The notes: a model not told the origin generated them from the sequence alone. A stretch of DNA of 25,302 bases from SURF-24 sp964537965 (GCA_964537965.1 CAZIDB010000045.1:1-25302), one strand, 5' to 3'; counted from the first letter of the stretch, positions 6,282 through 15,756 are shown. Made by a program: numbers and translations.

Positions 6282-8232
6282 GTTTTTCGTAAAATATCTC
6301 AGGTTTATATAAATTTTTCAACTTACCAACATATTCAGATTCAAGTCTTTTGCTTTCGCTTTCCTGGTATTGGCCTGATACTTCCGCTTTGGCCTCTTCA
6401 AAAGTTTTTAATCTTGCCGGATCATTCGCAATTAATCTAACAATTGAAAATCCATTTCCGCTTTTAACAGGTTGGCTAAAGCTGCCGGGTTTTAATTTCT
6501 GCGCTTCCTGGGCTAAAGGATTGCTAAGATCAGTCAATTCATAAATACCTGCTTTCTCTTTGTAGCCGGCTCTTTCGGTATATTTTGCTGCAAGTGAATC
6601 AAAGCTCTCACCTTTCTGCAACCTTTCATAATAAGAACTTATAAGAGAATCTTTTCTGCTGAAGATTTCCTGGAATTTTACTCTGTCCGGCCAGGAATAT
6701 TTTTCTTTATTTGCTTCATAGAATTTAACAAGGTCGGCGCTGTCAACTTTTACTTTACTCCAGATTTCATCATCCTGAAGTTTAAAGATATAAATTCCAT
6801 TTCTGTAGTCATCCATTAAAGAAGCAAACTGTGCGTCTGTTTTTTCAAGTTCACCGGCTTCAAGATTTAGTGCTGTATTTTCACCATCTTTATTTACTGC
6901 GGTGTTCAATAACTTTTCGGTAACAAGCTTGTTATTAAACTCGGATGATTTTTCTGCCCTGCTGAACAATGTATCAACTGGAACATTCACATTATTAATT
7001 GAATAAATTGTGGAATCTTTTAAGGATTTTCTCCACTCTTTGTTCCAGTAATCTGTTCCAAATTTAGTTGAATCGTTTTGCGTTACAATTTTTGCAACAA
7101 TGTCATTATTAAATTTGAAATTATACTTTGTCTTTAATCTGCCGATCAATTCATTATAAGCAATATCGTACCTGCTTCTCTTAAAGATTTTTTTCAGATT
7201 TTCTTTATCTTCTTCAAAGGATGGCAAAGGTTTAACATCCGTAACTTTTATAAGATGATATCCAAACTGAGTCTTGATAATATTTGAAACTTCACCTTTC
7301 TTAAGGTTAAAAGCAGCTTCGTCAAATTCTTTAACCATCATTCTTCTTTCAAAGAAGCCAAGGTCGCCTCCGTTTTCTTTGGATGAAGGATCTTCAGAAT
7401 ATTTTTTTACCATCTCGGTAAAATCAGCGCCTTTGGCAATCTGGTTTTTAATATCTTCAATTTGTTTTCTTGCTTCAACGGAATCAACCTTTGTAGAATC
7501 AATTCTGAAATCAATTAAAAGGTGGCTTCCGCGTATCTGAGGGATTCTTTCCTTCTTCTCATTTACTTTTATAATATGGTAACCAAACTTTGTTTTTACA
7601 GGGTAAGGATAAATTTTACCTGCTTCAGTTGCATAAGCTGCATCTTCAAACTCCGGAACTACATTTCCTGCAGTAATGTAATAGATGTCTCCCCCGGTTT
7701 TTTTGGAATACTGATCTGCTGAGTATTTAAGTACCAAATCTTCAAACTTTTTACCGTTCTGTATACTGTCAATTAAAGATTGTGTAAGAGCTTTGGCTTT
7801 TTCATCACCCAATGAATCAACTTTTATCCATAAGTGAGCAACTCTTAATTCATATTTCCTCTGATCATAAAGTTTCTTAATTCCGGGTTCAACAATTTTT
7901 TTCTCAATAAGATATGATGAGCCGACTTTTTCCTTATAATCTTTAAGTTCTGCATTCAGAGCTTCATCCTTTTCAAAACCCTTAACTTTTGCATCACGTA
8001 ATTTCATTTTGAAATTAACGTAAAGATCGAGGAAGTTTTTTAGTTTGGGAAGCGAATCTTTTTTTGCAATGTCGATGCTTCCGGCATTTTTAGCATAGGC
8101 GGTTTCAAATTCACCTAATGTAATAGCATCATCACTGTATTTTGCTATTATAATATCCGAATGTTTTGGTGAACAGGACGAAAGAAAAATTCCAGTTATG
8201 ACCAATAAAGTAGTATAAAACGCAAATCTCAT
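6256..8232 (-). CDS. Outer-envelope lipoprotein with three parvulin-type PPIase domains
   Basis: This is a 658-residue peptidyl-prolyl isomerase with a lipoprotein signal: the hydrophobic stretch ends FLSSC, with Cys20 lipidated. A SurA/PrsA-like N domain begins IIIAKYSDDAITLGEFE. Parvulin domain 1 (about 130-235) has VAHLWIKV, LVLKYSADQYSKKTGGDI and FGYHIIKV. Domain 2 (about 240-345) has RGSHLLIDF, MVKKYSEDPSSKENGGDLGF and FGYHLIKV. A helical linker precedes a third, more divergent domain (about 535-625) with FQEIFSRKDS, LAAKYTERAGYKEKAGIY and GNGFSIVRL. It is the first gene of the foldase operon. The likely role is membrane-tethered folding of exported proteins, such as outer-membrane barrels or type IX cargo; that role is inferred. 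Confidence 0.88.
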   Translation of the reverse strand: MRFAFYTTLLVITGIFLSSCSPKHSDIIIAKYSDDAITLGEFETAYAKNAGSIDIAKKDSLPKLKNFLDLYVNFKMKLRDAKVKGFEKDEALNAELKDYKEKVGSSYLIEKKIVEPGIKKLYDQRKYELRVAHLWIKVDSLGDEKAKALTQSLIDSIQNGKKFEDLVLKYSADQYSKKTGGDIYYITAGNVVPEFEDAAYATEAGKIYPYPVKTKFGYHIIKVNEKKERIPQIRGSHLLIDFRIDSTKVDSVEARKQIEDIKNQIAKGADFTEMVKKYSEDPSSKENGGDLGFFERRMMVKEFDEAAFNLKKGEVSNIIKTQFGYHLIKVTDVKPLPSFEEDKENLKKIFKRSRYDIAYNELIGRLKTKYNFKFNNDIVAKIVTQNDSTKFGTDYWNKEWRKSLKDSTIYSINNVNVPVDTLFSRAEKSSEFNNKLVTEKLLNTAVNKDGENTALNLEAGELEKTDAQFASLMDDYRNGIYIFKLQDDEIWSKVKVDSADLVKFYEANKEKYSWPDRVKFQEIFSRKDSLISSYYERLQKGESFDSLAAKYTERAGYKEKAGIYELTDLSNPLAQEAQKLKPGSFSQPVKSGNGFSIVRLIANDPARLKTFEEAKAEVSGQYQESESKRLESEYVGKLKNLYKPEIFYEKLDQAFKSN

Positions 8233-8267
8233 TGTTTTACTCCAAGTTTTCGATTTTTTTGATTCAA

Positions 8268-8296
8268 ATTTTAGTTAAAGACTAGTACAAATGCAA
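8268..8296 (-). promoter_or_regulatory. Candidate promoter of the parvulin/moxR operon
   Basis: On the - strand TTGCAT (8291-8296) and TAAAAT (8268-8273) are separated by exactly 17 bases, close to a standard -35/-10 pair. The -10 ends 36 bases before the ATG at 8232. The match is by eye and the region is AT-rich, so this is suggestive only. Confidence 0.4.
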
Positions 8297-8309
8297 GGTA
8301 AATTACCTT
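8295..8309. promoter_or_regulatory. 15-nt palindrome overlapping the candidate -35 (possible operator)
   Basis: AAGGTAA (8295-8301) is the exact reverse complement of TTACCTT (8303-8309), with one central base. Its edge overlaps the -35 hexamer of the candidate operon promoter, the place where a repressor or activator site is often found. No regulator is identified. Confidence 0.35.
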
Positions 8310-8447
8310 AGGAATTACCGGAGTTAAACAATAAGCTGCAGAAATTGTTGCAGGTTTTTTCCCTTAATAATTACCAGCGTAAAAATATTTATAAAAGCTA
8401 TTATGAAAAAGAACCTTAATAACAGGGATTTATAAAATCATTTAGTT

Positions 8448-10481
8448 CTATTTCAAATATGAAATTTTTAAAACTCTTTGTAAACCACTGGATGTTAGTT
8501 TAATAAAATAAATTCCGCTGGATAACTCCACCTGTAATGAATTGAAATCAATTTCCTTTTCATAAATGCCGGCATCCAGATTATCTGAAAATAAAACGGC
8601 AGTCTTTCTTCCTATTATATCATAAAGCTCTATCTCAACAAGCGCTACTTCCGGAACCTCAAATTTAATTTTTGTTGATGGATTAAACGGATTTGGGTAA
8701 TTCTGGTATAATACTAAATCCTTTGGTTGTGCAAGTATTGTATTTATAAGCTGGCTGTAAATGAATTTACCATCAAGATCAATTTGCTTTAACCTGTATT
8801 GATACCGACCTGCTAATTCGGGTTTATCTGCAAACATATAACTGCCTGAACCTTCAGATGATCCATCAGCTTTAACAAAACCTATCTTAACAAAATCATT
8901 TTGAGTATTCGCGGAGAATGAATTAACATATTTTCTCTCAATATCAAAACCAAGCAGATTATTTTCTGTTTGAGTATCCCAGTTAAGAATTATTTTATCT
9001 CCGTTAACCTTAGCTGTAAAACTTGTTAATTCAACAGGTACGGATGAAAAATAATTTGCGGCTGCAAAAGCATTAATTATACCCCAGCCATAGTATTTAT
9101 CCGGATTGTCTTTATTGCTCGCAGTATTTCTCAGAGCTTCAAGGATTTGCATTGGCGTCAGATGCGGGTTAAATGATAGAATTTGTGCGACCACACCTGC
9201 AGCTAACGGGCAGGCGAATGAAGTACCTTCACCGGAATTATAATCGCTCACATTATCCGTACCTGCAACAGTCACACCTCTGCCCATCGCCATTAAATCC
9301 GGTTTTATTCTTCCATCTGCAGTTGGACCAACGCTACTGAAGTCAACTCTTATTCCGGAAGAACTAACTGCACCTATTGTAATAACGCTGTCTCCGTCTG
9401 CGGGTGCACCAAGCGTATTATACTTTGCATTATCATATTCATTACCTGCAGCGTTTACTACTACAATTCCTTTTTTAACGGCGAGATCTGCGGCAATTGT
9501 AATTCTGCATGTATTACCATCCATACTTGCCCAGGTATAATCCAGGTATGGTGAATCATAGTCTTTGTAACCAAGAGAGGTAGAAGTAACATCAACGCCA
9601 AGACTTTCTGCCCACTCAATTGCAGCAATCCAGTTATCTTCTTCTACAGGAGTTTCCGAATCCGTATTTTCAGTCTTTGCAAGAATATATTTTGATGAAT
9701 AAGCAGGCCCGATCAGGTTACCTTCTTTAAATCCGCCAATTACAGAAAGAGTTGCTGTTCCGTGGCTTCCGGAGCCATGATCATTTTCATCATCAACATT
9801 AGCATCATTATTTACGAAATCATATGCGGCAATAATGTTCATCTTAGCAAATACTTCATGCTCAAGGTTATTAAATCCGGCATCAAGTACGCATATTGTA
9901 ACTCCCTGACCTGAATAACCGAGGTTGTGTAATTCAGTTACATTTATTTGTTTAAGCTGAGTATATGAAGAGCCGTAGTCGAGAGCTCTTGGTTCCGATT
10001 GAATAACTCGTACCGGTTTATATTCTGTTGCAGAAATTTTTGATGATGATTTATACCTGGAAACAATATCGATATTTTTTACAAAAGGCAGTACGGAGAT
10101 TTTATTTATCAGTAAAGAATCTGCAAAGCCGCTTACTCCGTTAAACCATTTTGATCTCTGTTTTATTACAAAACCGGTCTTTTGCAATTTGTCCAGATAA
10201 TCGGGATATAATGGAAAATCAGTTTCATCAACAAATATTTGTTTGAATCTTCTGTCTCTTCTTTCAATAGATTTTTTACTAAGGATTGCTTCAGGATTAT
10301 AGAATGACATTTCATTCGATAATCCTTTATCTGTGAAGAAAACCCAGACTAACTGCCTGGGTTCAAACTCAAACTTTTGTATTAAAGTCTTTGAGATTTT
10401 TGTGCTATCTTTTACCGGTATGCCTGAAGTTAGCCCTGAAACTAACAGGATCCACAGCGAAATTTTTTTTATAAGAAACAT
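8448..10481 (-). CDS. Secreted subtilisin-like (S8) serine protease with type IX sorting tail
   Basis: This 677-residue secreted protease has a signal peptide (residues 1-20), a prodomain-like region (about 30-165) and an S8 catalytic domain (about 175-475). The triad is visible: Asp200 in VTICVLDAGF, His240 in GSGSHGTATLSV and Ser421 in GEGTSFACPLAAGVV, with the oxyanion Asn347 in VVNAAGNEYD. An Fn3-like module follows (about 482-585, PVELTSFTAKVNGDKIILNW). The C-terminal type IX secretion tail begins LYQNYPNPFNPSTKIKFEVP and ends with GIYFIKLTSSGLQRVLKI. The tail implies export across the outer membrane and surface attachment or release. Its ATG starts 1 base after the metG stop, so the two are almost certainly cotranscribed. 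The substrate is unknown. Confidence 0.92.
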   Translation of the reverse strand: MFLIKKISLWILLVSGLTSGIPVKDSTKISKTLIQKFEFEPRQLVWVFFTDKGLSNEMSFYNPEAILSKKSIERRDRRFKQIFVDETDFPLYPDYLDKLQKTGFVIKQRSKWFNGVSGFADSLLINKISVLPFVKNIDIVSRYKSSSKISATEYKPVRVIQSEPRALDYGSSYTQLKQINVTELHNLGYSGQGVTICVLDAGFNNLEHEVFAKMNIIAAYDFVNNDANVDDENDHGSGSHGTATLSVIGGFKEGNLIGPAYSSKYILAKTENTDSETPVEEDNWIAAIEWAESLGVDVTSTSLGYKDYDSPYLDYTWASMDGNTCRITIAADLAVKKGIVVVNAAGNEYDNAKYNTLGAPADGDSVITIGAVSSSGIRVDFSSVGPTADGRIKPDLMAMGRGVTVAGTDNVSDYNSGEGTSFACPLAAGVVAQILSFNPHLTPMQILEALRNTASNKDNPDKYYGWGIINAFAAANYFSSVPVELTSFTAKVNGDKIILNWDTQTENNLLGFDIERKYVNSFSANTQNDFVKIGFVKADGSSEGSGSYMFADKPELAGRYQYRLKQIDLDGKFIYSQLINTILAQPKDLVLYQNYPNPFNPSTKIKFEVPEVALVEIELYDIIGRKTAVLFSDNLDAGIYEKEIDFNSLQVELSSGIYFIKLTSSGLQRVLKISYLK

Positions 10482-10482
10482 A

Positions 10483-12525
10483 TTATTTGGCTCGTGTTCC
10501 TGGTAAAACTCCTTCGCCCGGATTTACCAGATTTACTTTTCCATCGGCATTATCAACAGCTAATATCATTCCTTTTGATTCTAATCCCATCAATTTTGCC
10601 GGTTTAAGGTTAGCAACAACAAGGATGTTTTTGCCGATCAAATCTTCCGGTTTATAACTTTGTGCAATACCAGCAACAACCTGGCGTTTTTCAAATCCAA
10701 GGTCAACTTCAAGTTTTAAAAGTCTATCACTTTTTTTAACTGCTTCTGCTTTTAAAACCACGCCGGTTCTTAGTTGAATCTTTTTAAAATCATCAATTGT
10801 TATTTCTTCCATAATTTCTGTATTAACCGGAGCCTCACTTTTACCAAGTTTATTCATTTGTTCTTCAATAACATTGTCTTCAATCTTTGAAAATAAAATT
10901 TCAGCCGGGTTTAATTGCTGTCCGGGTAATAGATTAATCTTTCCACAATTATCCCAATTGGTTGGTTTGCTATTTAGCATAGTAAAAATCTTTTCAGATG
11001 AAAACGGTATAACAGGGCTTAACAATTCAGCTAAAGTATTAATTGTATTCAGGCAGATGTTAATTGTATTTCCGCATTTATCCTTATCTGCTTTTATTGA
11101 TTTCCATGGTTCGGTATCGTTAAAATATTTATTGCCTGCTCTTGCAAGATTCAGAATTTCAGAAACTCCGTCTTTAATTTTGTATTGTTCAAACAAATCT
11201 GAAATCCTTGCGGGAAATTCAGACAGCAGTTTTATCATTTCATTATCTGCAGAAGAAAGGTTTGCAGTTTGCGGCACTTTGCCTTCAAAATGTTTATGCA
11301 CGAAAGTAAATGTACGGTTGACAAAATTACCAAGTATGTCTGCAAGTTCATTATTATTTCTTGCCTGGAATTCTTTCCAGTAAAAATCTGTATCCCTGTT
11401 CTCCGGAAGATTTGCCGCAAGTGTATATCTTAGTGGATCTGCAGGAAAAAGATTGAGGAAATCGATAACGTCAATTCCCCAGTTTCTGCTCTTGGAGAAT
11501 TTTTTCCCTTCGAAGTTAAGAAATTCATTCGCAGGAACATTTTGCGGGAGACAATATTTTATTTTATTAGCATCATTCCATGCCATTAACATAGCAGGGA
11601 AGACGATAGTATGAAAAACCACGTTATCCTTTCCGATGAATGCAACGTACTTAGTTTCAGGATCCTGCCAGTATTTTTTCCAGAGGTCCGGTTCATTTTT
11701 TTGATTTGACAATTCCTTTGTTGCTGAAATATATCCGAGTACCGCTTCGAACCAAACATATAGTACTTTACCTTTAGCAGAATCTAAAGGGACACCTACA
11801 CCCCAGTCAAGGTCACGGGTAACTGCTCTGTCCTGTAAACCGTCTTTAAACCAGCCTTTACAATACTGAAGAACATTTTCCTTCCAGTGATATTTTTCAT
11901 CATTCTCTTTTATATATTCTTCAAGTCTTTGTTGATATTCTCCGAGCGGAAAATAATAATGTGATGTTTCTTTAAGTACAGGTATTTCTCCTGTAATTTT
12001 ACTCCTGGGATTTTTTAATTCCGATGGATCATAAAGTGCCCCGCAATTTTCACATTCATCACTTCGTGCCTGTTCATTTCCGCAATTAGGGCAGGTTCCT
12101 TCAACATATCTATCCGGCAGAAACATCTTTACCTTATCATCAAAAAACTGGAATGATTTCTTTTCCTTTAAAATTCCCTGGTTAAAATAATTAATAAAGA
12201 ATTCCTTTGATGTTTCGTGGTGGATTGGAATACTTGTACGGGAGTAAATATCAAAGCTCATCCCGAATTTTTCAAATGCTTCTTTGTTTTGGAAATGGTA
12301 GCGGTCAATAATCTCTTTCGGAGTAACTTTCTCCTTATCTGCGGTAATTGTAATCGGCACTCCGTGCTCATCAGACCCACAAATGTAAATAATATCATCG
12401 CCCTTAAGTCTTTTATACCGGACGTAAATATCTGCCGGTAAGTAAGCACCGCTAAGGTGACCAAGGTGAATTTTACCGTTTGCATACGGCAGTGCAGAGG
12501 TAACAAGTATTTTTTCTTTGCTCAT
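10483..12525 (-). CDS. metG: Methionine-tRNA ligase
   Basis: The 680-residue enzyme charges tRNA-Met. The class I HIGH box is HLGH at residues 20-23 in ALPYANGKIHLGHLSG. A zinc knuckle has Cys145, Cys148, Cys158 and Cys161 (CPNCGNEQARSDECENCG). The KMSKS loop reads KFSKS at 342-346, a tolerated variant. A helical anticodon domain follows. The C-terminal 110 residues form an EMAP/Trbp111-type tRNA-binding and dimerisation domain (IDDFKKIQLRTGVVLKAEAV and GLESKGMILA). This is the E. coli-like MetG layout. The gene begins a minus-strand pair with the secreted protease. Its 219-base upstream region (12526-12744) is shared with the divergent sensor kinase and shows no confident promoter or regulatory motif. 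Confidence 0.97.
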   Translation of the reverse strand: MSKEKILVTSALPYANGKIHLGHLSGAYLPADIYVRYKRLKGDDIIYICGSDEHGVPITITADKEKVTPKEIIDRYHFQNKEAFEKFGMSFDIYSRTSIPIHHETSKEFFINYFNQGILKEKKSFQFFDDKVKMFLPDRYVEGTCPNCGNEQARSDECENCGALYDPSELKNPRSKITGEIPVLKETSHYYFPLGEYQQRLEEYIKENDEKYHWKENVLQYCKGWFKDGLQDRAVTRDLDWGVGVPLDSAKGKVLYVWFEAVLGYISATKELSNQKNEPDLWKKYWQDPETKYVAFIGKDNVVFHTIVFPAMLMAWNDANKIKYCLPQNVPANEFLNFEGKKFSKSRNWGIDVIDFLNLFPADPLRYTLAANLPENRDTDFYWKEFQARNNNELADILGNFVNRTFTFVHKHFEGKVPQTANLSSADNEMIKLLSEFPARISDLFEQYKIKDGVSEILNLARAGNKYFNDTEPWKSIKADKDKCGNTINICLNTINTLAELLSPVIPFSSEKIFTMLNSKPTNWDNCGKINLLPGQQLNPAEILFSKIEDNVIEEQMNKLGKSEAPVNTEIMEEITIDDFKKIQLRTGVVLKAEAVKKSDRLLKLEVDLGFEKRQVVAGIAQSYKPEDLIGKNILVVANLKPAKLMGLESKGMILAVDNADGKVNLVNPGEGVLPGTRAK

Positions 12526-12744
12526 TTTTTCAACATTTTTTTGTCAAAATATAATGATTTTTTAGATAATGAGTTTCATTCAGGATTTATTATAAGCAAG
12601 TTAGTAGAGGAATAGTACATATTTCAAAAAAAAGTAGTGTTTTAGTTGCTAAACAAATTATTAATTCTGAAATTACTTCCGAAAATTTTGATCTTTGTGT
12701 AAATATTAAAATTTTGTTACTTCTGAGAACTAATAGTAAAGGTT

Positions 12745-14991
12745 ATGAAGGAATTATTTCTCTTTTTCAATTTAATTTTCGTTTGCTGGTTTTGCATATC
12801 AAACTCAGTCCTTCCGCAGAAGACTGCCAATCCTAAGACAATTCTGATAGTAGATTATAAATTAAGTCAGGAAGAAAATAATGAAATCCTTATTAATGGA
12901 TTAAAGTTTAACTTAGGTAAGTCTATTCCTAACCTTACAATTAAAGAAATCTCAATCAGTGATTCTACTTTACCTGAATCAAATTCCAGATTTGAAAACG
13001 AAAAAAAAATTCGTGCTTTAGCTAAAAATTCTGATTTAATTATAACGGTAGATGAATCAGCGTTAAGAATAATAGGCCGGGAAAGAGAGAAATACTTTTC
13101 AAAAGTACCGATTATTTACCTGGGTATAACAAGCTTTTATGATTTATTACCTGAAGAGAAATATTTTTCAACCGGGGTTATTCATAATATAAACTTTAAG
13201 AGAATACTTGATAAAATTATTGCTGTACACAGATCGGTTAAAACGGTTGAAATTATTTTAGATGAAAGAATCAATTCGAGTACCATCTCTTCAATTCAGA
13301 ATGCTATAAAATCATATTCATCTGCACTTAAAATAAATTTATATTACAAACTTTCAACAGATGAAACAGGAAAACTTGCGAAAGATAAAGATGATAAAGT
13401 CGTAATTCTTTTAGGAAATTTAGTCGGAGATGATAATCAGTATCTTTCCGAGGAAAACTCCACGCTAATCTTAGAACGGAGATTGGATATACCCATTTAC
13501 ACTACAAAACTTTCTACAATTACATGTGGTGCAACCGGTTGTTTTGTACCGAATAATTTTTCACAGGTTGCAGATGCTTCAAGAATGGCCGCGCAGATTT
13601 TAAATGGCGTACCAATATCACAAATACCGGTTAAACATAATAATAACTTCAGATCAATATATGACTATTATATGTTATCACGTCATAATATTGATTATCA
13701 ATTATTACCGGTAGGCACCGTAGTAATGAATAAACCCAAAACGTTTTATGACGAATACGGAGAATATGTCTGGATTGTTACTATTGCGTTTTTAATACTT
13801 TCACTTACTATCGTTTTTCTAATTCTAAACATTAAAAGGAGAATGCTAATTCAAAGGCAGTTAACCTTAAGCGAAAAGAAATTCAGAGGTTTCTTTGAAC
13901 AATCTACTGATGGTATTGCTCTGGTTAACGAACAAGGTACGATAATAGAATGGAATAAAGGACTTGAAAATATAACCGGGCTTACAAAAGAATATGTCGT
14001 GAATAAAAAGCAATGGGAAATTCAATATGAATTATTACCGGATTTTTTAAAGAAAGAAACGATAATTGAAGATTATAAAAAAGAATTGACCAATTTCTTA
14101 AAAACCGGGTTGGGTGACTGGATAAACACACTTAATGATGTCCTGATTCAGAATAAGCAAAAGGGAGTTATCTACGCCCAGCAATTAATTTTTCCGATTA
14201 AAACTGAAAAAGGTTTTATGGCCGGCAGTATAATGAGGGATGTTACACACCAAAAATTAGCTGAACAAGAATTAATTGCTGCAAAGGAAGAAGCGGAAAG
14301 ATCAGATCGAATTAAATCAGAATTCCTTGCGCAAATGTCCCATGAGATTAGAACGCCTATAAATGCTATTTTATCATTCGCTTCACTTTTAAATGATCAG
14401 CTTTCTGAAAATGGCGATCCGGAAATCCAGGAGTATTTTAATACTATTGACAGTGGTGCACGCAGGTTGATAAGAACCATCGATTTAATTTTAAATATGG
14501 CGGAAGTTAAAGCCGGTAACTATGCCATTACAACAAAAACAATTGATCTTGAAAATGATATTCTCAGCAAAATAATGAAGGATTTCTATTCAACGGCAAT
14601 TCAAAAAGACATACGAATGAATTTTATACGTAAGACTGAAAACTGCTTTATTCAAGGGGATAACTATACAATAGTACAAATTTTTAATGCACTAATAGAT
14701 AATGCATTTAAGTACACAGAAAAGGGAAGCGTGGAGATTATCCTTTACAGGGATGATTTTCAACAGGTTTGCGTTGAGGTGAAAGATACGGGTATTGGCA
14801 TTTCCCAAGATTACCTGCCAAAACTATTTTCTGCTTTCTCCCAGGAACAGACAGGTTATTCTCGGAAATACGATGGTACCGGTCTTGGACTTGCCCTGGC
14901 AAAAAATTATGCCGGTCTAAACAATGCGGATATACAAGTTATTAGCGAAAAAGGAGTAGGTTCATCCTTCATCGTCATCTTTAAAAATTAA
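12745..14991 (+). CDS. Membrane sensor histidine kinase with ABC-type substrate-binding sensor and PAS domain
   Basis: This is a 748-residue two-component kinase. Residues 1-25 form a signal or first TM segment. Residues 30-340 resemble the ABC_sub_bind (PF04392) periplasmic binding fold. Supporting segments are KTILIVDYKLSQEENNEILI, the cleft segment TITCGATGCFVPNNF with RMAAQILNGVPISQIPV, and the C-terminal LLPVGTVVMNKPKTFYDEY. A TM helix (about 342-362) leads to a PAS domain (about 375-505, FRGFFEQSTDGIALVNEQGT). The kinase core has phospho-acceptor His533 in QMSHEIRTPINAI, an N box (NALIDNAFKYTEKG), a G1 box (DTGIGIS), an F box (LFSAFSQE) and a G2 box (GTGLGLALAK). There is no receiver domain and no response regulator nearby, so it is an orphan kinase with unknown ligand and output. 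Confidence 0.9.
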   Translation: MKELFLFFNLIFVCWFCISNSVLPQKTANPKTILIVDYKLSQEENNEILINGLKFNLGKSIPNLTIKEISISDSTLPESNSRFENEKKIRALAKNSDLIITVDESALRIIGREREKYFSKVPIIYLGITSFYDLLPEEKYFSTGVIHNINFKRILDKIIAVHRSVKTVEIILDERINSSTISSIQNAIKSYSSALKINLYYKLSTDETGKLAKDKDDKVVILLGNLVGDDNQYLSEENSTLILERRLDIPIYTTKLSTITCGATGCFVPNNFSQVADASRMAAQILNGVPISQIPVKHNNNFRSIYDYYMLSRHNIDYQLLPVGTVVMNKPKTFYDEYGEYVWIVTIAFLILSLTIVFLILNIKRRMLIQRQLTLSEKKFRGFFEQSTDGIALVNEQGTIIEWNKGLENITGLTKEYVVNKKQWEIQYELLPDFLKKETIIEDYKKELTNFLKTGLGDWINTLNDVLIQNKQKGVIYAQQLIFPIKTEKGFMAGSIMRDVTHQKLAEQELIAAKEEAERSDRIKSEFLAQMSHEIRTPINAILSFASLLNDQLSENGDPEIQEYFNTIDSGARRLIRTIDLILNMAEVKAGNYAITTKTIDLENDILSKIMKDFYSTAIQKDIRMNFIRKTENCFIQGDNYTIVQIFNALIDNAFKYTEKGSVEIILYRDDFQQVCVEVKDTGIGISQDYLPKLFSAFSQEQTGYSRKYDGTGLGLALAKNYAGLNNADIQVISEKGVGSSFIVIFKN

Positions 14992-15054
14992 CCTGACTTC
15001 TTAAACATTGATTTTCGTTTCAAAAAGCAATAGCTTTACATCCTTAATTTCGGT

Positions 15055-15756
15055 ATGGTTACGCATAATATAAATATTGTAAGAGATAAGATTGCAGATG
15101 TTTGTACTTTATGCGGCAGAAATCCGGCTGATATAAAAATAATTGCTGTAAGTAAAAATACCGGGCTTTCTTTAATCAACCAGGCTATTTCAGCCGGCAT
15201 TAAAGATCTGGGAGAAAATAAGGCCCAGGAGTTTTCCGAAAAGTTTCCTCTTTTTTCTGATGATATAAATTGGCATTTTATCGGGCATCTTCAGAGAAAT
15301 AAAGTTAAATATATTGTCGGTAAAGCCGGCGTTATTCATTCTGTCGATTCAATTAAACTTGCTGAAGAAATAAGTTTACAAGCCGCTAAGGCTGGTGTTG
15401 TTCAGACAATTTTAATTGAAGTAAAAACTTCAGGTGAAGTTGAAAAATTCGGATTGACTGGTAATTCTGCTGTTTTGAATCTTGCGGAGTTTTGTTCTGC
15501 ATCTAAGAATCTGAATCTAACAGGATTGATGACGATGGCACCATTAACAGATGATGAAAAAATAATTGCAAAATGTTTTTCGGATTTGCGTAAATTGAAA
15601 GAAGAATTAAACGCTACAGGATTTAAATTAAGTGAATTATCGATGGGAATGACGAACGATTACGAAATAGCAATTAAGGAAGGTGCAACTATGTTACGTC
15701 TTGGCACAGCAATATTTGGCCAAAGAGATTATTCAAAAAGCTGGAAAGAACAATGA
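15055..15756 (+). CDS. yggS: YggS/PROSC-family pyridoxal phosphate homeostasis protein
   Basis: The protein has 233 residues and a single alanine-racemase-like TIM barrel that binds PLP without known catalysis and buffers free PLP in the cytosol. The PLP lysine is Lys34 in IKIIAVSK. Other family signatures are LGENKAQE, WHFIGHLQRNK, IHSVDSIKLAEEI, LIEVKTSGEVEKFGL and GLMTMAPL. The C-terminal phosphate-binding segment is LSMGMTNDYEIAIKEGATMLRLGTAIFG. Here MTNDYE replaces the more usual MS-x-DFE. Its stop overlaps the next ATG by 4 nt (ATGA at 15753-15756), so translation is coupled to the DivIVA-domain gene. This neighbourhood of yggS with a DivIVA protein is known from Gram-positive division clusters, where it is part of the ylm/sep group. 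Confidence 0.95.
   Translation: MVTHNINIVRDKIADVCTLCGRNPADIKIIAVSKNTGLSLINQAISAGIKDLGENKAQEFSEKFPLFSDDINWHFIGHLQRNKVKYIVGKAGVIHSVDSIKLAEEISLQAAKAGVVQTILIEVKTSGEVEKFGLTGNSAVLNLAEFCSASKNLNLTGLMTMAPLTDDEKIIAKCFSDLRKLKEELNATGFKLSELSMGMTNDYEIAIKEGATMLRLGTAIFGQRDYSKSWKEQ

Noticed and set aside
10483..12525. MetG KMSKS loop reading KFSKS considered as a damaged active site
   Set aside because: The second position tolerates substitution in many MetRS sequences; the other signatures are intact.
15024..15037. Short hairpin AAAGC-AATA-GCTTT after the kinase gene
   Set aside because: Five weak pairs without a following T-tract; not enough to call a terminator.
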